Notes under the pieces: generated by a model | What the model was told of the DNA's origin: nothing | Seen by the model: the letters and a program-made list of their open reading frames with translations, nothing else | Databases searched by the model: none | Assembly (NCBI RefSeq): GCF_003086295.3 | Contig: NC_092048.1 | Span: 72,458,841-72,522,840, forward strand | Direction of reading: 5' to 3' | Source of the DNA: Arachis hypogaea | Lineage: Eukaryota > Streptophyta > Magnoliopsida > Fabales > Fabaceae | Length of the DNA stretch: 64,000 nucleotides | Position numbers and translations under genes: made by a program | In this document: piece after piece, positions 25,099-39,285 of the stretch | Numbering within the stretch: the stretch's first letter is position 1 | How the letters are laid out: each line of letters opens with the position of its first letter

Positions 25099-28000
25099 CT
25101 TTAAAAACTCTAAAAAACCCTAGAAAACCCTAGAAAAACCTAAAAACCCTAGAAAACCATAAAAATCCTAAAAACCCTAGAAAACCCTAATAATCCTAAA
25201 AAACTCTAAAAACTCTAAAAAACCCTAGAAAATCCTAAAAAATACTAAAAACCCTTGAAAACCCTAAAAATCCTACAAAACCCTAAAAAACCCTAACATC
25301 CCTAGAAAACTCTAAAAATCCTAGAAAATCCTAACAAACCCTAGAAAACCCTAAAAAACCCTAAAATCCCTAGAAAATCCTAAAAATCCTAAAAACCCTA
25401 GAAGACCCTAACAACCCTAGAAAAACCAAAAAAACCCTAACAACCATAGGAAACCCTAAAAAACAATAAGAAAACATAAAAATCCTAGGAAACCATAAAA
25501 TACCTAAAATATCCTAAAAAATCCTAAAACGCAAAAAAATGCTACAAAACACTAGAAAACCAAAAAAACCCTAGAAAAACTTAAAAAAACCCTAGAAAAC
25601 CGTAAAAACCATAACAACCCTAGAAAATCCTAAAAAACCCTAAAAACACTAGAAAACCCTATAAACACTAAACCCTAAATCATTGAAAACCCTAAAGAAT
25701 CTAAAAAATCCTAGAAAACCCTAAAAATCCCTAGAAAACCCTAAAAACCGTAAAAAACCCTAAATATCCCTAGAAAATCCTAAAAACCCTAAAAAACCCT
25801 AAAAACCCTTAAAACCTTAAAAAACCCTAAAAATCTCTTCAAAACCCTAAAAAACCCTAAAAACCCTAAAAAATACTAAAAACCCTAGAAAACTCTAAAA
25901 AACACTAGAAATCACTAAAAACGTAAAAAAACCCTAGAAAATCCTAAAAAACCCTAACAACCATAGAAAACCCTAAAAACCCTAGAAAACTATAGAAACC
26001 CGAAAAAATCCTAGAAAACTTTAAAACGCTAAAATATACTACAAAACACTAGAAAACCCTAAAAAAGTTTAGAAAACCCTAGAAAACCCTAGAAAGTCCT
26101 AAGAAACCCTAAAAATCCTAAAAAAACACTAAAAACCCAACAAAACCCTAAAAACCCTAAAAAACACTAAGAAACCCTGAAAAATCCTAAAAATCCTAGA
26201 AAACCCTAAAAAACCCTAAAAACACTAAAAAACTCTAAAAACCCCTAGAAACCCCTAAAAACCCTAGAAAATCCTAAAAAATCCTAAAAACCCTAGAAAA
26301 TCCTAAGAGACTCTAAAAACCCTAGAAAATCCTAAAAAACACTAAACCCCTAGAAAACCCTAAAAACACTAAAAACCCTAGAAAAACCTAAAAAACCATA
26401 AAAATCCTAAAAACCCTAGAAAACCCTAAAAATCCTAAAAAACTCTAAAAACTCCCAAACACCCTAGAAAATCCTAAAAAATACTAAAAACCCTTGAAAA
26501 CCCTAAAAACACAAAAAACCCTAGAAAATCCTAAAAAACCCTAGAAAACCATAAAAAATCCTAAAAACCCTAGAAAATCCTAAAAACTGTACAAAACCCT
26601 AAAAAACCCTAAAAACCCTAGAAATTACTAAAACCTAGAAAACGTTAAAAAAACTCTAAAAACCCTAGAAGACCCTAACAAACCTAGAAAAACCTAAAAA
26701 ACCCTAAAAAACCTAACAAACCATAGGAACCCTAAGAAAACATAAAAACCCTAGAAAACCATAAAAAACCTAAAAATCCTAGAAAACCCTAAAACGCTAA
26801 AAAATGCTAAAAAACCCTAGAAAACTTAAAAAAAACCCTAGAAAACCGTAAAAACCATAACAACCCTAGAAAATCCTAAAAAACCCTAAAAAAACACTAA
26901 AAATCCTAGAAAACCCTATAAACACTAAAAGCCTTAGACAACCCTAAAAACCCTAGCAAATCCTAAAAAATCCTAAGAAACCCTAAAAACGCTAAAAAAC
27001 TCTAAAAACCCTAAAAACACTAAAAAACACTAAAAACCCCTATAAACCCTAGAAAATCCTAAAAAACCCTAAAAACCTAAAAACCCTAGAAAATCCTAAA
27101 AAACCCTAAAAACGCTAGAAAATCCTAAAAGACTCTAAAAACTCTAAAAAAAACCCTAGAAAATCTAAAAAACACTAAAAACCCTAGAAAACCCTAAAAA
27201 ACCCTAAAAACACTAAAAAACCCTAAAAACCCTAGAAAATCCTAAAAATCCCTAAAAACCCTAAAAAATCCTAAGAGACTCTAAAAACTCTAAAGAACCC
27301 TAGGAAACCCTAGAAATACCTAAAAAACCCTAGAAACCCATAAAAATCCTAAAAACCTTAGAAAACCCTAAAATCCTAAAAAACTCTAAAAGCTCTAAAA
27401 AACCCTAGAAAATCCTAAAAAATACTAAAAACCCTTGAAAACCCTAAAAACACTAAAAACCCTAGAAAACCCCAAAATCCTAAAAAACTCTAAAAACTCT
27501 AGAAAACACTAAAAAACACTAAAAATCCTAGAAAACCCTATAAACACTAAAAACCTTAGACAACCGTAAAAACCCTAAGAAACCCTAAAAATCCTAAAAA
27601 AGACTAAAAACTCAAGAAAACCCTAAAAACTTTAAAAAATTAAAAACCCCTAGAAAACCCTAAAGAAATCCTAAAAACGCTAAAAACCCTAAAAAACCCC
27701 AAAAACACTGAAAAACTCTAAAAACCCCTATAAACCCCTAAAAATCCTAGAAAATCCTAAAAAACCCTAAAAACTCTAGAAAATCCTAAAAGACTCTAAA
27801 AACTATAAAAAAAACCCTAGAAAATCCAAAAAACACTAAAAACCCTAGAAAACCCTAAAAAACCCTAAAAACACTAAAAAACCCTAAAAACCCTAGAAAA
27901 TCCTAAGAGACTCTAAAAACTCTAAAAAACCCTAGAAAACCTTAGAAAAACCTAAAAAACCCTAGAAAACCATAAAAATCCTAAAAACCCTAAAAAACCC

Positions 28001-29078
28001 TAAAAATCCTAAAAAACTCTAAAAACTCTAAAAAACCCTAGAAAATCCTAAAAAATACTAAAAACCCTTGAAAACCCTAAAAACACAAAAAACCCTAGAA
28101 AAACCTAAAAACCCTAGAAAATCCTAACAAACCCTAGAAAACCCTAACATCCCTAGAAAACTCTAAAAATCCTAGAAAATCCTAACAAACCCTAGAAAAC
28201 CCTAAAAAACCCTAGAAAATCCTAAAACGCAAAAAAATGCTACAAAACACTAGAAAACCTAAAAAACCCTAGAAAAACTTAAAAAAAACCCTAGAAAACC
28301 GTAAAAACCATAACAACCCTAGAAAATTCTAAAAAACCCTAAAAACACTAGAAAACCCTATAAACACTAAGAAACCCTAAGAAACCCTAAAAATCCTAAA
28401 AAAGACTAAAAACTCAAGAAAACCCTAAAAACTCTAAAAAACTAAAAACCCCTAGAAAACCCTAAAAAATCCTAAAAACGCTGGAAAACCCTAAAAATCT
28501 TAAAAAACTCTAAATCCTCTAAAAAAATCCTAGAAAATCCTAAAAAAACTATAAACCCTTGAAAATCCTAAAAACATAAAAAACCGTAGAAAATCCTAAA
28601 AAACCCTAGAAAACCATAAAAAATCCTAAAAACCCTAGAAAATCCTAAAAAACCCTAAAAACCATAGAAAATCCTAAAAGACTCTAAAAACTCTAAAAAA
28701 ACCCGAGAAAACCCTAAAAAATCCTAAAAATCCTAAAAAATACTAAAAATCCCATAAAACCCTAAAAAACTAAAAACCGCAGAAAAACCTAAAAACACTA
28801 AAAAACTTTAGAAAAGTCTAGAAAACCTAAAAAACACTAAGAAACCCTAAAAATCCTAAAAAAGACTAAAAACCCAAAATCCTAAAAACTCTAAAAAACT
28901 AAAAACCCCTAGAAAACCCAGAAAAATCCTAAAAATCCTAGAAAAACCTAAAAAACCCTAAAAACACTAAAAAACTCTAAAAACCCCTAGAAACCCCTAA
29001 AATCCCTAGAAAATCTTAGAAAATTCTAAGAGACTCTGAAAACTCTAAAAACTCTAAAAAACCCTAGAAAATCCTAAA

Positions 29079-29092
29079 CCCTAAACCCTAAA
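29079..29092 (-). repeat. Canonical CCCTAAA pair, A2 copy of the 17378 breakpoint
   Basis: Same two heptamers and same flanks as 17378-17391, showing that the breakpoint formed before the tandem duplication of unit A. Confidence 0.87.
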
Positions 29093-29467
29093 AATCCTAG
29101 AAAATCCTAAAAAACCCTAAAAACCCTAGAAAATTCTAAAAAACCCTAAAACCCCTAGAAAATCCTAAAAGACTCTAAAAACTCTAAAAAACCCTAGAAA
29201 GCCGTAAAAATCCCTAAAAACCCTAAATAACAATAAAGACCCTAGAAAACTCTAAAAACCCTAAAAACCTAAAAAACACTAGAAAAGCCTAAAAAAATCC
29301 CAAAAACCATAAAAAATCCTAGAAAACCCTTAAAAACCCTAAAAAAACTTTAGAAAACCTAAAATACCCTAAAAAATCCCCAAAAAACCCTAAAAACCCT
29401 AGAAAACACTAGAAAATTCTAGAAAACCATAAAAAAACCCTAGAAAACCCTTAAATACCCTAAAATT

Positions 29468-29537
29468 TCCTAGGATTTTTTAGGGTTTTTTAAGTTTTCT
29501 AGGGTTGTTAGGGTTTTCTAAAAATTCTAGAAAACCC
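29468..29537 (+). repeat. Short inverted G-rich island 5
   Basis: TCCTAGGA at 29468-29475. The stem GGGTTTTCTA (29511-29520) pairs with TAGAAAACCC (29528-29537). It is the A2 copy of island 3. Confidence 0.88.
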
Positions 29538-32500
29538 TAGAAATCTCCAAAAAATCCTAGAAAATCGTAAAAAACCCTAGAAAACCCTAAAAAACCCTAA
29601 GAATCATTGAAAACCCTAAAGAATCTAAAAAATCCTAGAAAACCCTAAAAACCGTAAAAATCCCTAGAAAATCCTAAAAACCCTAAAAAACCCTAAAAAT
29701 CCTTAAAACCTTAAAAAACCCTAAAAATATCTTGAAAACCCTAAAAACCCTAAAAAACACTAAAAACCCTAGAAAACTCTAAAAAAAAACTAGAAATCAG
29801 TAAAAACGAAAAAAAACCCTAGAAAATCTTAAAAAACCCTAACAACCATAGAAAACCCTAAAAACCCTAGAAAACTATAGAAACCCGAAAAAATCCTAGA
29901 AAACTTTAAAACGCTAAAATATGCTACAAAATCCTAGAAAACCCTAAAAAGTTTAGAAAACCCTAGAAAATCCAAAGAAACCCTAAAAATCCTAAAAAAC
30001 TCTAAAAACCCAACAAAACCCTAAAACCCTAAAAAACACTAAGAAACCCTGAAAAATCCTAAAAATCCTAGAAAACCCTAAAAAATCCTAAAAACACTAA
30101 AAAACTCTAAAAACCCCCAGAAACCCCTAAAAACCCTAGAAAATCCTAAAAAATCCTAAAAACCCTGGAAAATCCTAGGAGACTCTAAAAACCCTAGAAT
30201 ATCCTAAAAAACACTAAACCCCTAGAAAACCCTAAAAACACTAAAAACCCTAGAAAACCATAAAAATCCTAAAAACCCTAGAAAACCCTAAAAATCCTAA
30301 AAAACTCTAAAAACTCCCAAAAACCCTAGAAAATCCTAAAAAATACTAAAAACCCTTGAAAACCCTAAAAACACAAAAAACCCTAGAAAATCCTAAAAAA
30401 CCCTAAAAAACCATAAAAAATCCTAAAAACCCTAGAAAACTCTAAAAACTGTACAAAAGCCTAAAAAACCCTAAAAACCCTAGAAATTACTAAAAACCCT
30501 AGAAGACCCTAACAAACCATAGGAAACCCTAAGAAAACATAAAAACCCTAGAAAACCATAAAATACCTAAAAAATCCTAGAAAACCCTAAAACGCTAAAA
30601 AATGCTACAAAACACTAGAAAACCTAAAAAATCCTAAAAACACTAAAAAATTCTAAAAACCCTTAGAAAATCCTAAAAGACTCTTCAATCTCTAAAAAAC
30701 CAAAGAAAATCCAAAAACACACTAAAAACCCTAGAAAATCCTAAAAACACTAAAAACCCTAGAAAAACCTAAAAAACCCTAGAAAACCATAAAAAATCCT
30801 AAAAACCTGAGAAAACCCTAAAAATCTTTAAAAACTCTAAAAAAACCCTAGAAAATCCTAAAAAAACTATAAACCCTTGAAAAAACTAAAAACATAAAAA
30901 ACCCTAGAAAAACCAAAAAAACCCTAGAAAACCATAAAAAATCCTAAAAACTCTAGAAAATCCTAAAAAACCCTAAAAACACTAAAAAACTCTAAAAACC
31001 CCTAGAAATCCCTAAAAACCCTAGAAAAATCCTAAAAAACACTAAAAACGCTAGAAAATCCTAAACAACCCTAAAAACCCTAGAAAATCCTAAAAAACAC
31101 TAAAAACCCTAGAAAACCCTAAAAACACTATTAACCCTAGAAAAACCTAAAAAACCCTAGAAAACAATAAAAAATCCTAAAAACCTTAGAAAACCCTAAA
31201 AATCCTAAAAAACTCTAAAAATTCTAAAAACCCTAAAAAATCCTAAAAAATACTAAAAACCCTTGAAAACCCTAAAAACAAAAAAAAACCCTAGAAAACC
31301 CTAAAAAACCCTAGAAAACCATAAAAAAATCCTAAAAACCCTAGAAAACCCTAAAAATCCAACAAAACCCTAAAAAACCCTAACATCCCTAGAAAACCCT
31401 AAAAACTCGAGAAAACCCTAAAAAACCTAAAAAATACTAAAAACCCCACAAAACCCTAAAAAACTAAAAATGCCAGAAAACCCTAAAAAACCCAAAAAAC
31501 ACTAAAAAACTTTAGAAAAGCCTAGAAAACCCTAAAAAACAAAGAAACCCTAAAAATCCTAAAAAAGACTAAAAACCCAAAACCCTAAAAACTCTAAAAA
31601 ACTAAAAATCCCTAGAAAACCCTGAAAAATCCTAGAAAACCCTAAAAAACTCTAAAAACACTAAAAATCCCTAGAAAACCCTGAAAAATCCTAGAAAACC
31701 CTAAAAAACTCTAAAAACACTAAAAAACTCTAAAAACCCCTAGAAACCCCTAAAAACCCTAGAAAATCCTAAGAGACTCTGAAAACTCTAAAAAATCCTA
31801 GAAAATCCTAAAAAACACTAAAAACCCTAGAAAACCCTAAAAACACTAAAAAAATTCCTAGAAAACCGTAAAAATCCTAAAAACCGTAGAAAACACTAAA
31901 AATCCTAAAAAAACTCAAACTCTAAAAAACCCTAGAAAATCCTAAAAAATACTAAAAATCCTTGAAAACCTTAAAAACACAAAAAACCCTAGAAAACCCT
32001 AAAAAACCCTAGAAAACCCTAAAAATCCTACAAAACCCTAAAAAACCCTAAAAACCCTAGAAAATCCTAAAAAACCCTAAAAACCGTAGAAAATTCTAAA
32101 AGACTCTAAAAACTCTAAAACATCTTAGAAATTCCTAAAAACACTAAAAACCCTAGAAAACCCAAAAAACCCTAAAAACCCTAGAAAACCCTAAAAACAC
32201 TAAAAAACTCTAAAAACCCCTAGAAACCTCTAAAAACCCTATAAAATCCTAAAAAACCGTAAAAACCCTAGAGAATCCTAAGAGACTATAAAAACTTTAA
32301 AAAACCCTAGAAAACCCTAAAAAACTCTTAAAACTCTAGAAAACCCCAAAAAATCCTAGAAAACCGTAAAAAAAATCCCTAGAAAACCCTAAAAAACCAA
32401 AAAAACACTAAAATCCTAGAAAACCCCAAAACACTAAAAACCCCAGAAAACGCCAAAAACCATAGAAAACCCTGAAAACTCTAGAAAATCCTAAAAAACC

Positions 32501-32667
32501 TTAGGAAACCCGAAAAACCTAAAAAACCCTAGAAAATAAAAAAAAACTTTAGAAAACCTAAAATACCCTAAAAAATCCCCAAAAAACCCTAAAAATCCTA
32601 CAAAACACTAGAAAATTCAAGAGGACCATAAAAAAAACCCTAGAAAACCATTAAATACCCTAATATT
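29521..32667 (-). repeat. C-rich array, block C8
   Basis: CCCTAAAAA-type array of unit A2 between islands 5 and 6, counterpart of 17820-20995. Nothing else is present. Confidence 0.9.
31609..31726 (-). repeat. 59-bp tandem duplication, A2 copy
   Basis: Copies at 31609-31667 and 31668-31726 with the same phrase order as 19937-20054. Confidence 0.84.
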
Positions 32668-32738
32668 TCCTAGGATTTTTTAGGGTTTTTTAAGTTTTTC
32701 TAGGGTTGTTAGGGTTTTGTAAAAACTCTAGAAAACCC
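32668..32738 (+). repeat. Short inverted G-rich island 6 (one mismatch in the stem)
   Basis: TCCTAGGA at 32668-32675. GGGTTTTGTA (32712-32721) faces TAGAAAACCC (32729-32738) with one mismatch, as in island 4. Confidence 0.87.
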
Positions 32739-35700
32739 TAGAAATCTCCAAAAAATCCTAGAAAATCGTAAAAATCCCTAGAAAACCCTAAAAAATCCTA
32801 AGAATCATTGAAAACCCTAAAGAATCTAAAAAATCCTAGAAAACCCTAAAAATCCCTAGAAAACCCTAAAAGCCGTAAAAAACCCTAAAAATCCCTAGAA
32901 AATCCTAAAAACCCTAAAAAACCCTTAAAACTTAAAAAACCCTAAAAATCTCTTGAAAACGCTAAACAACCCTAAAAACCCTAAAAAACACTAAAAACCC
33001 TAGAAAACTCTAAAAAACACTAGAAATCAGTAAAAACGAAAAAAAACCCTAGAAAACCCTAGAAAACTATAGAAACCCGAAAAAATCCTAGAAAACTTTA
33101 AAACGCTAAAATATGCTACAAAATCCTAGAAAACCCTAAAAAAGTTTAGAAAACCCTAGAAAACCCTAGAAAATCCTAAAAAACCCTAAAAATCCTAAAA
33201 AAAACACTAAAAACCCAACAAAACCCTAAAAAACACTAAGAAACCCTGAAAAATCCTAAAAATCCTAGAAAACCCTAAAAAATCCTAAAAACACTAAAAA
33301 ACTCTAAAAACCCCTAGAAACCCATAAATCCTAAAAACCCAGGAAAATCCTAAGAGACTCTAAAAACCCTAGAAAATCCTAAAAAACACTAAACCCCTAA
33401 AAACACTAAAAACCCTAGAAAATCCTAAAAAACCCTAGAAAACCATAAAAAATCGTAAAAACCCTAGAAAACCCTAAAAATCTTTAAAAACTCTAAAAAC
33501 TCTAAAAAACCCTAGAAAACCCTAAAAATCCTAAAAAACTCTAAAAATTCCAAAAACCCTAGAAAATCCTAAAAAATACTAAAAACCCTTGAAAACCCTA
33601 AAAACAGAAAAAATCCTAGAAAACCCTAAAAAACCATAAAAAATCCTAAAAACCCTAGAAAACCCTAAAAACTGTACAAAACCCTAAAAAACCCTAAAAA
33701 CCCTAGAAATTACTAAAAACCTAGAAAACGTTAAAAAAACTCTAAAAAGCCTAGAAGACCCTAACAAACCTAGAAAAACCTAAAAAACCCTAAAAAACAC
33801 CCTAACAAACCATAGGAAACCCTAAGAACACATAAAAACCCTAGAAAACCATAAAATACCTAAAAAATCCTAAAACGCTAAAAAATGCTACAAAACACTA
33901 GAAAACCTAAAAAACCCTAGAAAACTTAAAAAAAAAACCCTAGAAAACCGTAAAAACCATAACAACCCTAGAAAATCCTAAAAAACCCTAAAAACACTAG
34001 AAAACCCTTTAAACACTAAAAACCATAGACAACCCTAAAAACCCTAAGAAACCCTAAAAATCCTAAAAAAGACTAAAAACCCAAGAAAACCCTAAGAAAC
34101 CCTAAAAATCCTAAAAAATACTAAAAACTCAAGAAAACCCTAAAAACTCTAAAAAACTAAAATCCCCTAGAAAACCCTAAAAAAATCCTAAAAACGCTAG
34201 AAAACCCTAAAAATCTTAAAAAACTCTAAATACTCTAAAAAAAACCTAGAAAATCCTAAAAAAAACTATAAACCCTTGAAAATCCTAAAAACATAAAAAA
34301 CCGTAGAAAAACCTAAAAAACCCTAGAAAATCCTAAAAAACCCTAAAAACCCTAGAAAATCCTAAAAAACCCTAAAAACCATAGAAAATCCTAAAAGACT
34401 CTAAAAACTCTAAAAAAAACCCTAGAAAACCCTAAAAAATCCTAAAAATCCTAAAAAATACTATAAACCCCACAAAACCCTAAAAAACTAAAAACCGCAG
34501 AAAACCCTAAAAACACTAAAAAACTTTAGAAAAGTCTAGAAAACCCTAAAAAACACTAAGAAACCCTAAAAATCCTAAAAAAGACTTAAAACCCAAAACC
34601 CTAAAAACTCTAAAAAACTAAAAACCCCTAGAAAACCCTGAAAAATCCTAAAAATCCTAGAAAACCCTAAAAAACCCTAAAAACACTAAAAAACTCTAAA
34701 AACCCCTAGAAACCCATAAAAACCCTAGAAAATCTTAAAAAATCCTAAAAATCCTAGAAAATCCTAAGAGACTCTGAAAACTCTAAAAACCCCAGAAAAT
34801 CCAAAAAAAACACTAAAAACTCTAGAAAACCCTAAAAATCCCAAAAAACTCTAAAAACTCTAAAAGACCCTAGAAAATCCTAAAAAAATACTAAAAACCC
34901 TTGAAAACTCTAAAAACACAAAGACCCTAGAAAACCCTAAAAAACCCAAGAAAACCATAAAAAATCCTAAAAACCCTAGAAAACCCTAAAAATCCTACAA
35001 AATCCTAAAAAACCCTAAAAACCCTAGAAAATCCTAAAAGATTCTAAAAACTCTAAAAAATCTTAGAAATTCCTAAAAACATTAAAAACCCTAGAAAACC
35101 CTAAAAAACCCTAAAAACACTAAAAACCCTAGAAAATCCTAAAAAACCCTAAAAACACTAGAAAACTCTAAAAACCCATAGAAACCCCTAAAAACCTATA
35201 AAATCCTAAAAAACCGTAAAAACCCTAGAGAATCCTAAGAGACTCTAAAAACTTTAAAAAACCCCTAGAAAATCCTAAAAACACTAAAAGCCCTAGAAAA
35301 TCCTAAAAACACTAGAAATTCTAGAAAAACCTAAAAAACCCTAGAAAACCCTAAAAACACTAGAAATTACTAAAAACCTAGAAAACGTTAAAAAAACTCT
35401 AAAAACCCTAGAAGACCCTAACAAACCTAGAAAAACCTAAAAACCCTTAAAAAACCCTAACAAACCATAGGAAACCCTAAAAAACCCTAAGAAAAAATAA
35501 AAACCCTAGAAAACCATAAAAAACCTAAAAAATCCTAGAAAACCCTAAAACGCTAAAAAATGCTACAAAACACTAGAAAACCTAAAAAACCCTAGAAAAC
35601 TTAAAAAAAACCCGAGAAAACCGTAAAAACCATAACAACCCTAGAAAATCCTAAAAAACCCTAAGAAATCCTAAAAACGCTAGAAAACCCTAAAAAACCC

Positions 35701-36856
35701 TAAAAACACTAAAAAACTCTGAAAACCCCTCTAAACCCTAGAAAATCCTAAAAAACCCTAAAAACCCTTGAAAATCGTAACAGACTCTAAAAACTCTAAA
35801 AAAACCCTAGAAAATCCAAAAAACACTAAAAACACTAAAAAACCCTAAAAACCCTAGAAAATCCTAAAAATCCTAAAAACTCTAGAAAATCCTAAGAGAC
35901 TCTAAAAATTCTAAAGAACCCTAGAAAACCCTAGAAAAACCCTAGAAACCGATAAAAATCCTAAAAACCCTAGAAAACCTTAAAAATCCTAAAAACTCTA
36001 AAAAACCCTAGAAAATCCTTAAAAATACTAAAAATCCTTGAAAACCCTAAAAACACAAAAAACCCTAGAAAAACCTAAAAATCCTAGAAAACCATAAAAA
36101 ATCCTAAAACCCTAGAAAACCCTAAAAATCCTACAAAACCATAAAAAATCCTAATATCCCTAGAAAACCCTAAAAATCCTAGAAAATTCTAACAAACCCT
36201 AGAAAACCCTAAAAGCCCTAGAAAATCCTGAAAATCCTAAAAACCCTAGAAAACCCTAAAAACCCTAAAAAATCCTAGAAAACCGTAAAAACCATAACAA
36301 CCCTAGAAAATCCTAAAAAACCTAAAAAACTTAAAAAAAACCCTAGAAAACCGTAAAAACCATAACAACCCTAGAAAATCCTAAAAAACCCTAAAAAACA
36401 CTAGAAAACCCTAAGGAACTCTAAAAACTCTAGAAAACACTAAAAAACACTAAAAATCCTAGAAAACCCTATAAACACTAAAAACCTTAGACAACCCTAA
36501 AAACCCTAAGAAACCCTAAAAATCCTAAAAAAGACTAAAAACCCAAGAAAATCCTAAAAACTCTAAAACCCTAAAAAACGCTAGAAAACCCTAAAAAATT
36601 CCTAAAAACGCTAGAAAACCCTAAAAAACCCCAAAAACACTGAAAAACTCTAAAAACCCCTATAAACCCCTAAAAATTCTAGAAAATCCTAAAAAACCCT
36701 AAAAACCCTAGAAAATCCTAAAAGACTCTAAAAACAATAAAAAAATGCTAGAAAATCCAAAAAACACTAAAAACCTAGAAAACCCTAAAAAACCCTAAAA
36801 ACACTAAAAAACCATAAAACCCTAGAAAATCCTAAAAAACCCTAAAAACCCTAGAA

Positions 36857-36884
36857 CCCTAAACCCTAAACCGTAAACCCTAAA
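36857..36884 (-). repeat. Near-canonical heptamer tract, A2 copy of 25071
   Basis: CCCTAAA, CCCTAAA, CCGTAAA, CCCTAAA in a row, with the same single variant unit as in A1. Confidence 0.87.
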
Positions 36885-39285
36885 CTTTAAAAACTCTAAA
36901 AAACCCTAGAAAACCCTAGAAAAACCTAAAAACCCTAGAAAACCATAAAAATCCTAAAAACCCTAGAAAACCCTAATAATCCTAAAAAACTCTAAAAACT
37001 CTAAAAAACCCTAGAAAATCCTAAAAAATACTAAAAACCCTTGAAAACCCTAAAAACACAAAAAACCCTAGAAATACCTAAAAACCCTAGAAAACCATAA
37101 AAAATCCTAAAAACCCTAGAAAACCCTAAAAATCCTACAAAACCCTAAAAAACCCTAACATCCCTAGAAAACTCTAAAAATCCTAGAAAATCCTAACAAA
37201 CCCTAGAAAACCCTAAAAAACCCTAAAATCCCTAGAAAATCCTAAAAATCCTAAAAACCCTAGAAGACCCTAACAACCCTAGAAAAACCAAAAAAACCCT
37301 AACAACCATAGGAAACCCTAAAAAACAATAAGAAAACATAAAAATCCTAGGAAACCATAAAATACCTAAAATATCCTAAAAAATCCTAAAACGCAAAAAA
37401 ATGCTACAAAACACTAGAAAACCAAAAAAACCCTAGAAAAACTTAAAAAAACCCTAGAAAACCGTAAAAACCATAACAACCCTAGAAAATCCTAAAAAAC
37501 CCTAAAAACACTAGAAAACCCTATAAACACTAAACCCTAAATCGTTGAAAACCCTAAAGAATCTAAAAAATCCTAGAAAACCCTAAAAATCCCTAGAAAA
37601 CCCTAAAAACCGTAAAAAACCCTAAATATCCCTAGAAAATCCTAAAAACCCTAAAAAACCCTAAAAACCCTTAAAACCTTAAAAAACCCTAAAAATCTCT
37701 TGAAAACCCTAAAAAACCCTAAAAACCCTAAAAAATACTAAAAACCCTAGAAAACTCTAAAAAACACTAGAAATCACTACAAACGTAAAAAAACCCTAGA
37801 AAATCCTAAAAAACCCTAACAACCATAGAAAACCCTAAAAACCCTAGAAAACTATAGAAACCCGAAAAAATCCTAGAAAACTTTAAAACGCTAAAATATG
37901 CTACAAAACCCTAGAAAACCCTAAAAAAGTTTAGAAAACCCTAGAAAACCCTAGAAAGTCCTAAGAAACCCTAAAAATTCTAAAAAAAACACTAAAAATC
38001 CAACAAAACCCTAAAAACCCTAAAAAACACTAAGAAACCCTGAAAAATCCTAAAAATCCTAGAAAACCCTAAAAACACTAAAAAACTCTAAAAACCCCTA
38101 GAAACCCCTAAAAACCCTAGAAAATCCTAAAAAATCCTAAAAACCCTAGAAAATCCTAAGAGACTCTAAAAACCCTAGAAAATCCTAAAAAACACTAAAC
38201 CCCTAGAAAACCCTAAAAACACTAAAAACCCTAGAAAAACCTAAAAAACCATAAAAATCCTAAAAACCCTAGAAAACCCTAAAAATCCTAAAAAACTCTA
38301 AAAACTCCCAAACACCCTAGAAAATCCTAAAAAATACTAAAAACCCTTGAAAACCCTAAAAACACAAAAAACCCTAGAGAATCCTAAAAAACCCTAGAAA
38401 ACCATAAAAAATCCTAAAAACCCTAGAAAATCCTAAAAACTGTACAAAACCCTAAAAACCCTAGAAATTACTAAAACCTAGAAAACGTTAAAAAAACTCT
38501 AAAAACCCTAGAAGACCCTAACAAACCTAGAAAAACCTAAAAAACCCTAAAAAACCTAACAAACCATAGGAAACCCTAAGAAAACATAAAAACCCTAGAA
38601 AACCATAAAAAACCCTAAAACGCTAAAAAATGCTAAAAAACCCTAGAAAACTTAAAAAAAATCCTAGAAAACCGTAAAAACCATAACAACCCTAGAAAAT
38701 CCTAAAAAAACCCTAAAAAAACACTAAAAATCATAGAAAACCCTATAAACACTAAAAGCCTCAGACAACCCTAAAAACCCTAGCAAATCCTAAAAAATCC
38801 TAAGAAACCCTAAAAACGCTAAAAAACTCTAAAAACCCTAAAAAAACCCTAAAAACACTAAAACTCTAAAAACCCCTATAAACCTAGAAAATCCTAAAAA
38901 ACCCTAAAAACCTAAAAACCCTAGAAAATCCTAAAAAACCCTAAAAACCCTAGAAAATCCTAAAAGACTCTAAAAACTCTAAAAAAAACCCTAGAAAATC
39001 TAAAAAACACTAAAAACCCTAGAAAACCCTAAAAAACCCTAAAAACACTAACAAACCCTAAAAACCCTAGAAAATCCTAAAAATCCCTAAAAACCCTAAA
39101 AAATCCTAAGAGACTCTAAAAACTCTAAAGAACCCTAGGAAACCCTAGAAATACCTAAAAAACCCTAGAAACCCATAAAAATCCTAAAAACCTTAGAAAA
39201 CCCTAAAATCCTAAAAAACTCTAAAAGCTCTAAAAAACCCTAGAAAATCCTAAAAAATACTAAAAACCCTTGAAAACCCTAAAAA

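Larger units (their letters stand above)
13982..25672 (-). repeat. Higher-order repeat unit A1 (11,691 bp)
   Basis: First of the direct tandem copies. The order of all variants, two islands (17767, 20996) and canonical tracts (17378, 25071) is repeated in A2. Relative to A2 it has one extra 29-bp stretch near 19580 (a repeated CTTGAAAACCCTAAAAACAA phrase). It lacks about 10 bp near 14098, about 114 bp near 23310 and about 76 bp near 25263. Confidence 0.92.
21049..29467 (-). repeat. C-rich array, block C7, spanning the A1/A2 junction
   Basis: 8.4 kb of CCCTAAAAA-type monomers with no orientation change. The unit boundary lies at 25673. No gene or non-repeat sequence is seen. Confidence 0.92.
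25673..37534 (-). repeat. Higher-order repeat unit A2 (11,862 bp)
   Basis: Second direct copy of unit A. Landmark offsets from A1 are 11,691 (start), 11,701 (29468 island), 11,672 (32668 island), 11,786 (36857 tract) and 11,862 (end). The copies therefore differ by a few block indels and scattered substitutions, such as AATCATTG here against AATCGTTG in A3. Confidence 0.92.
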
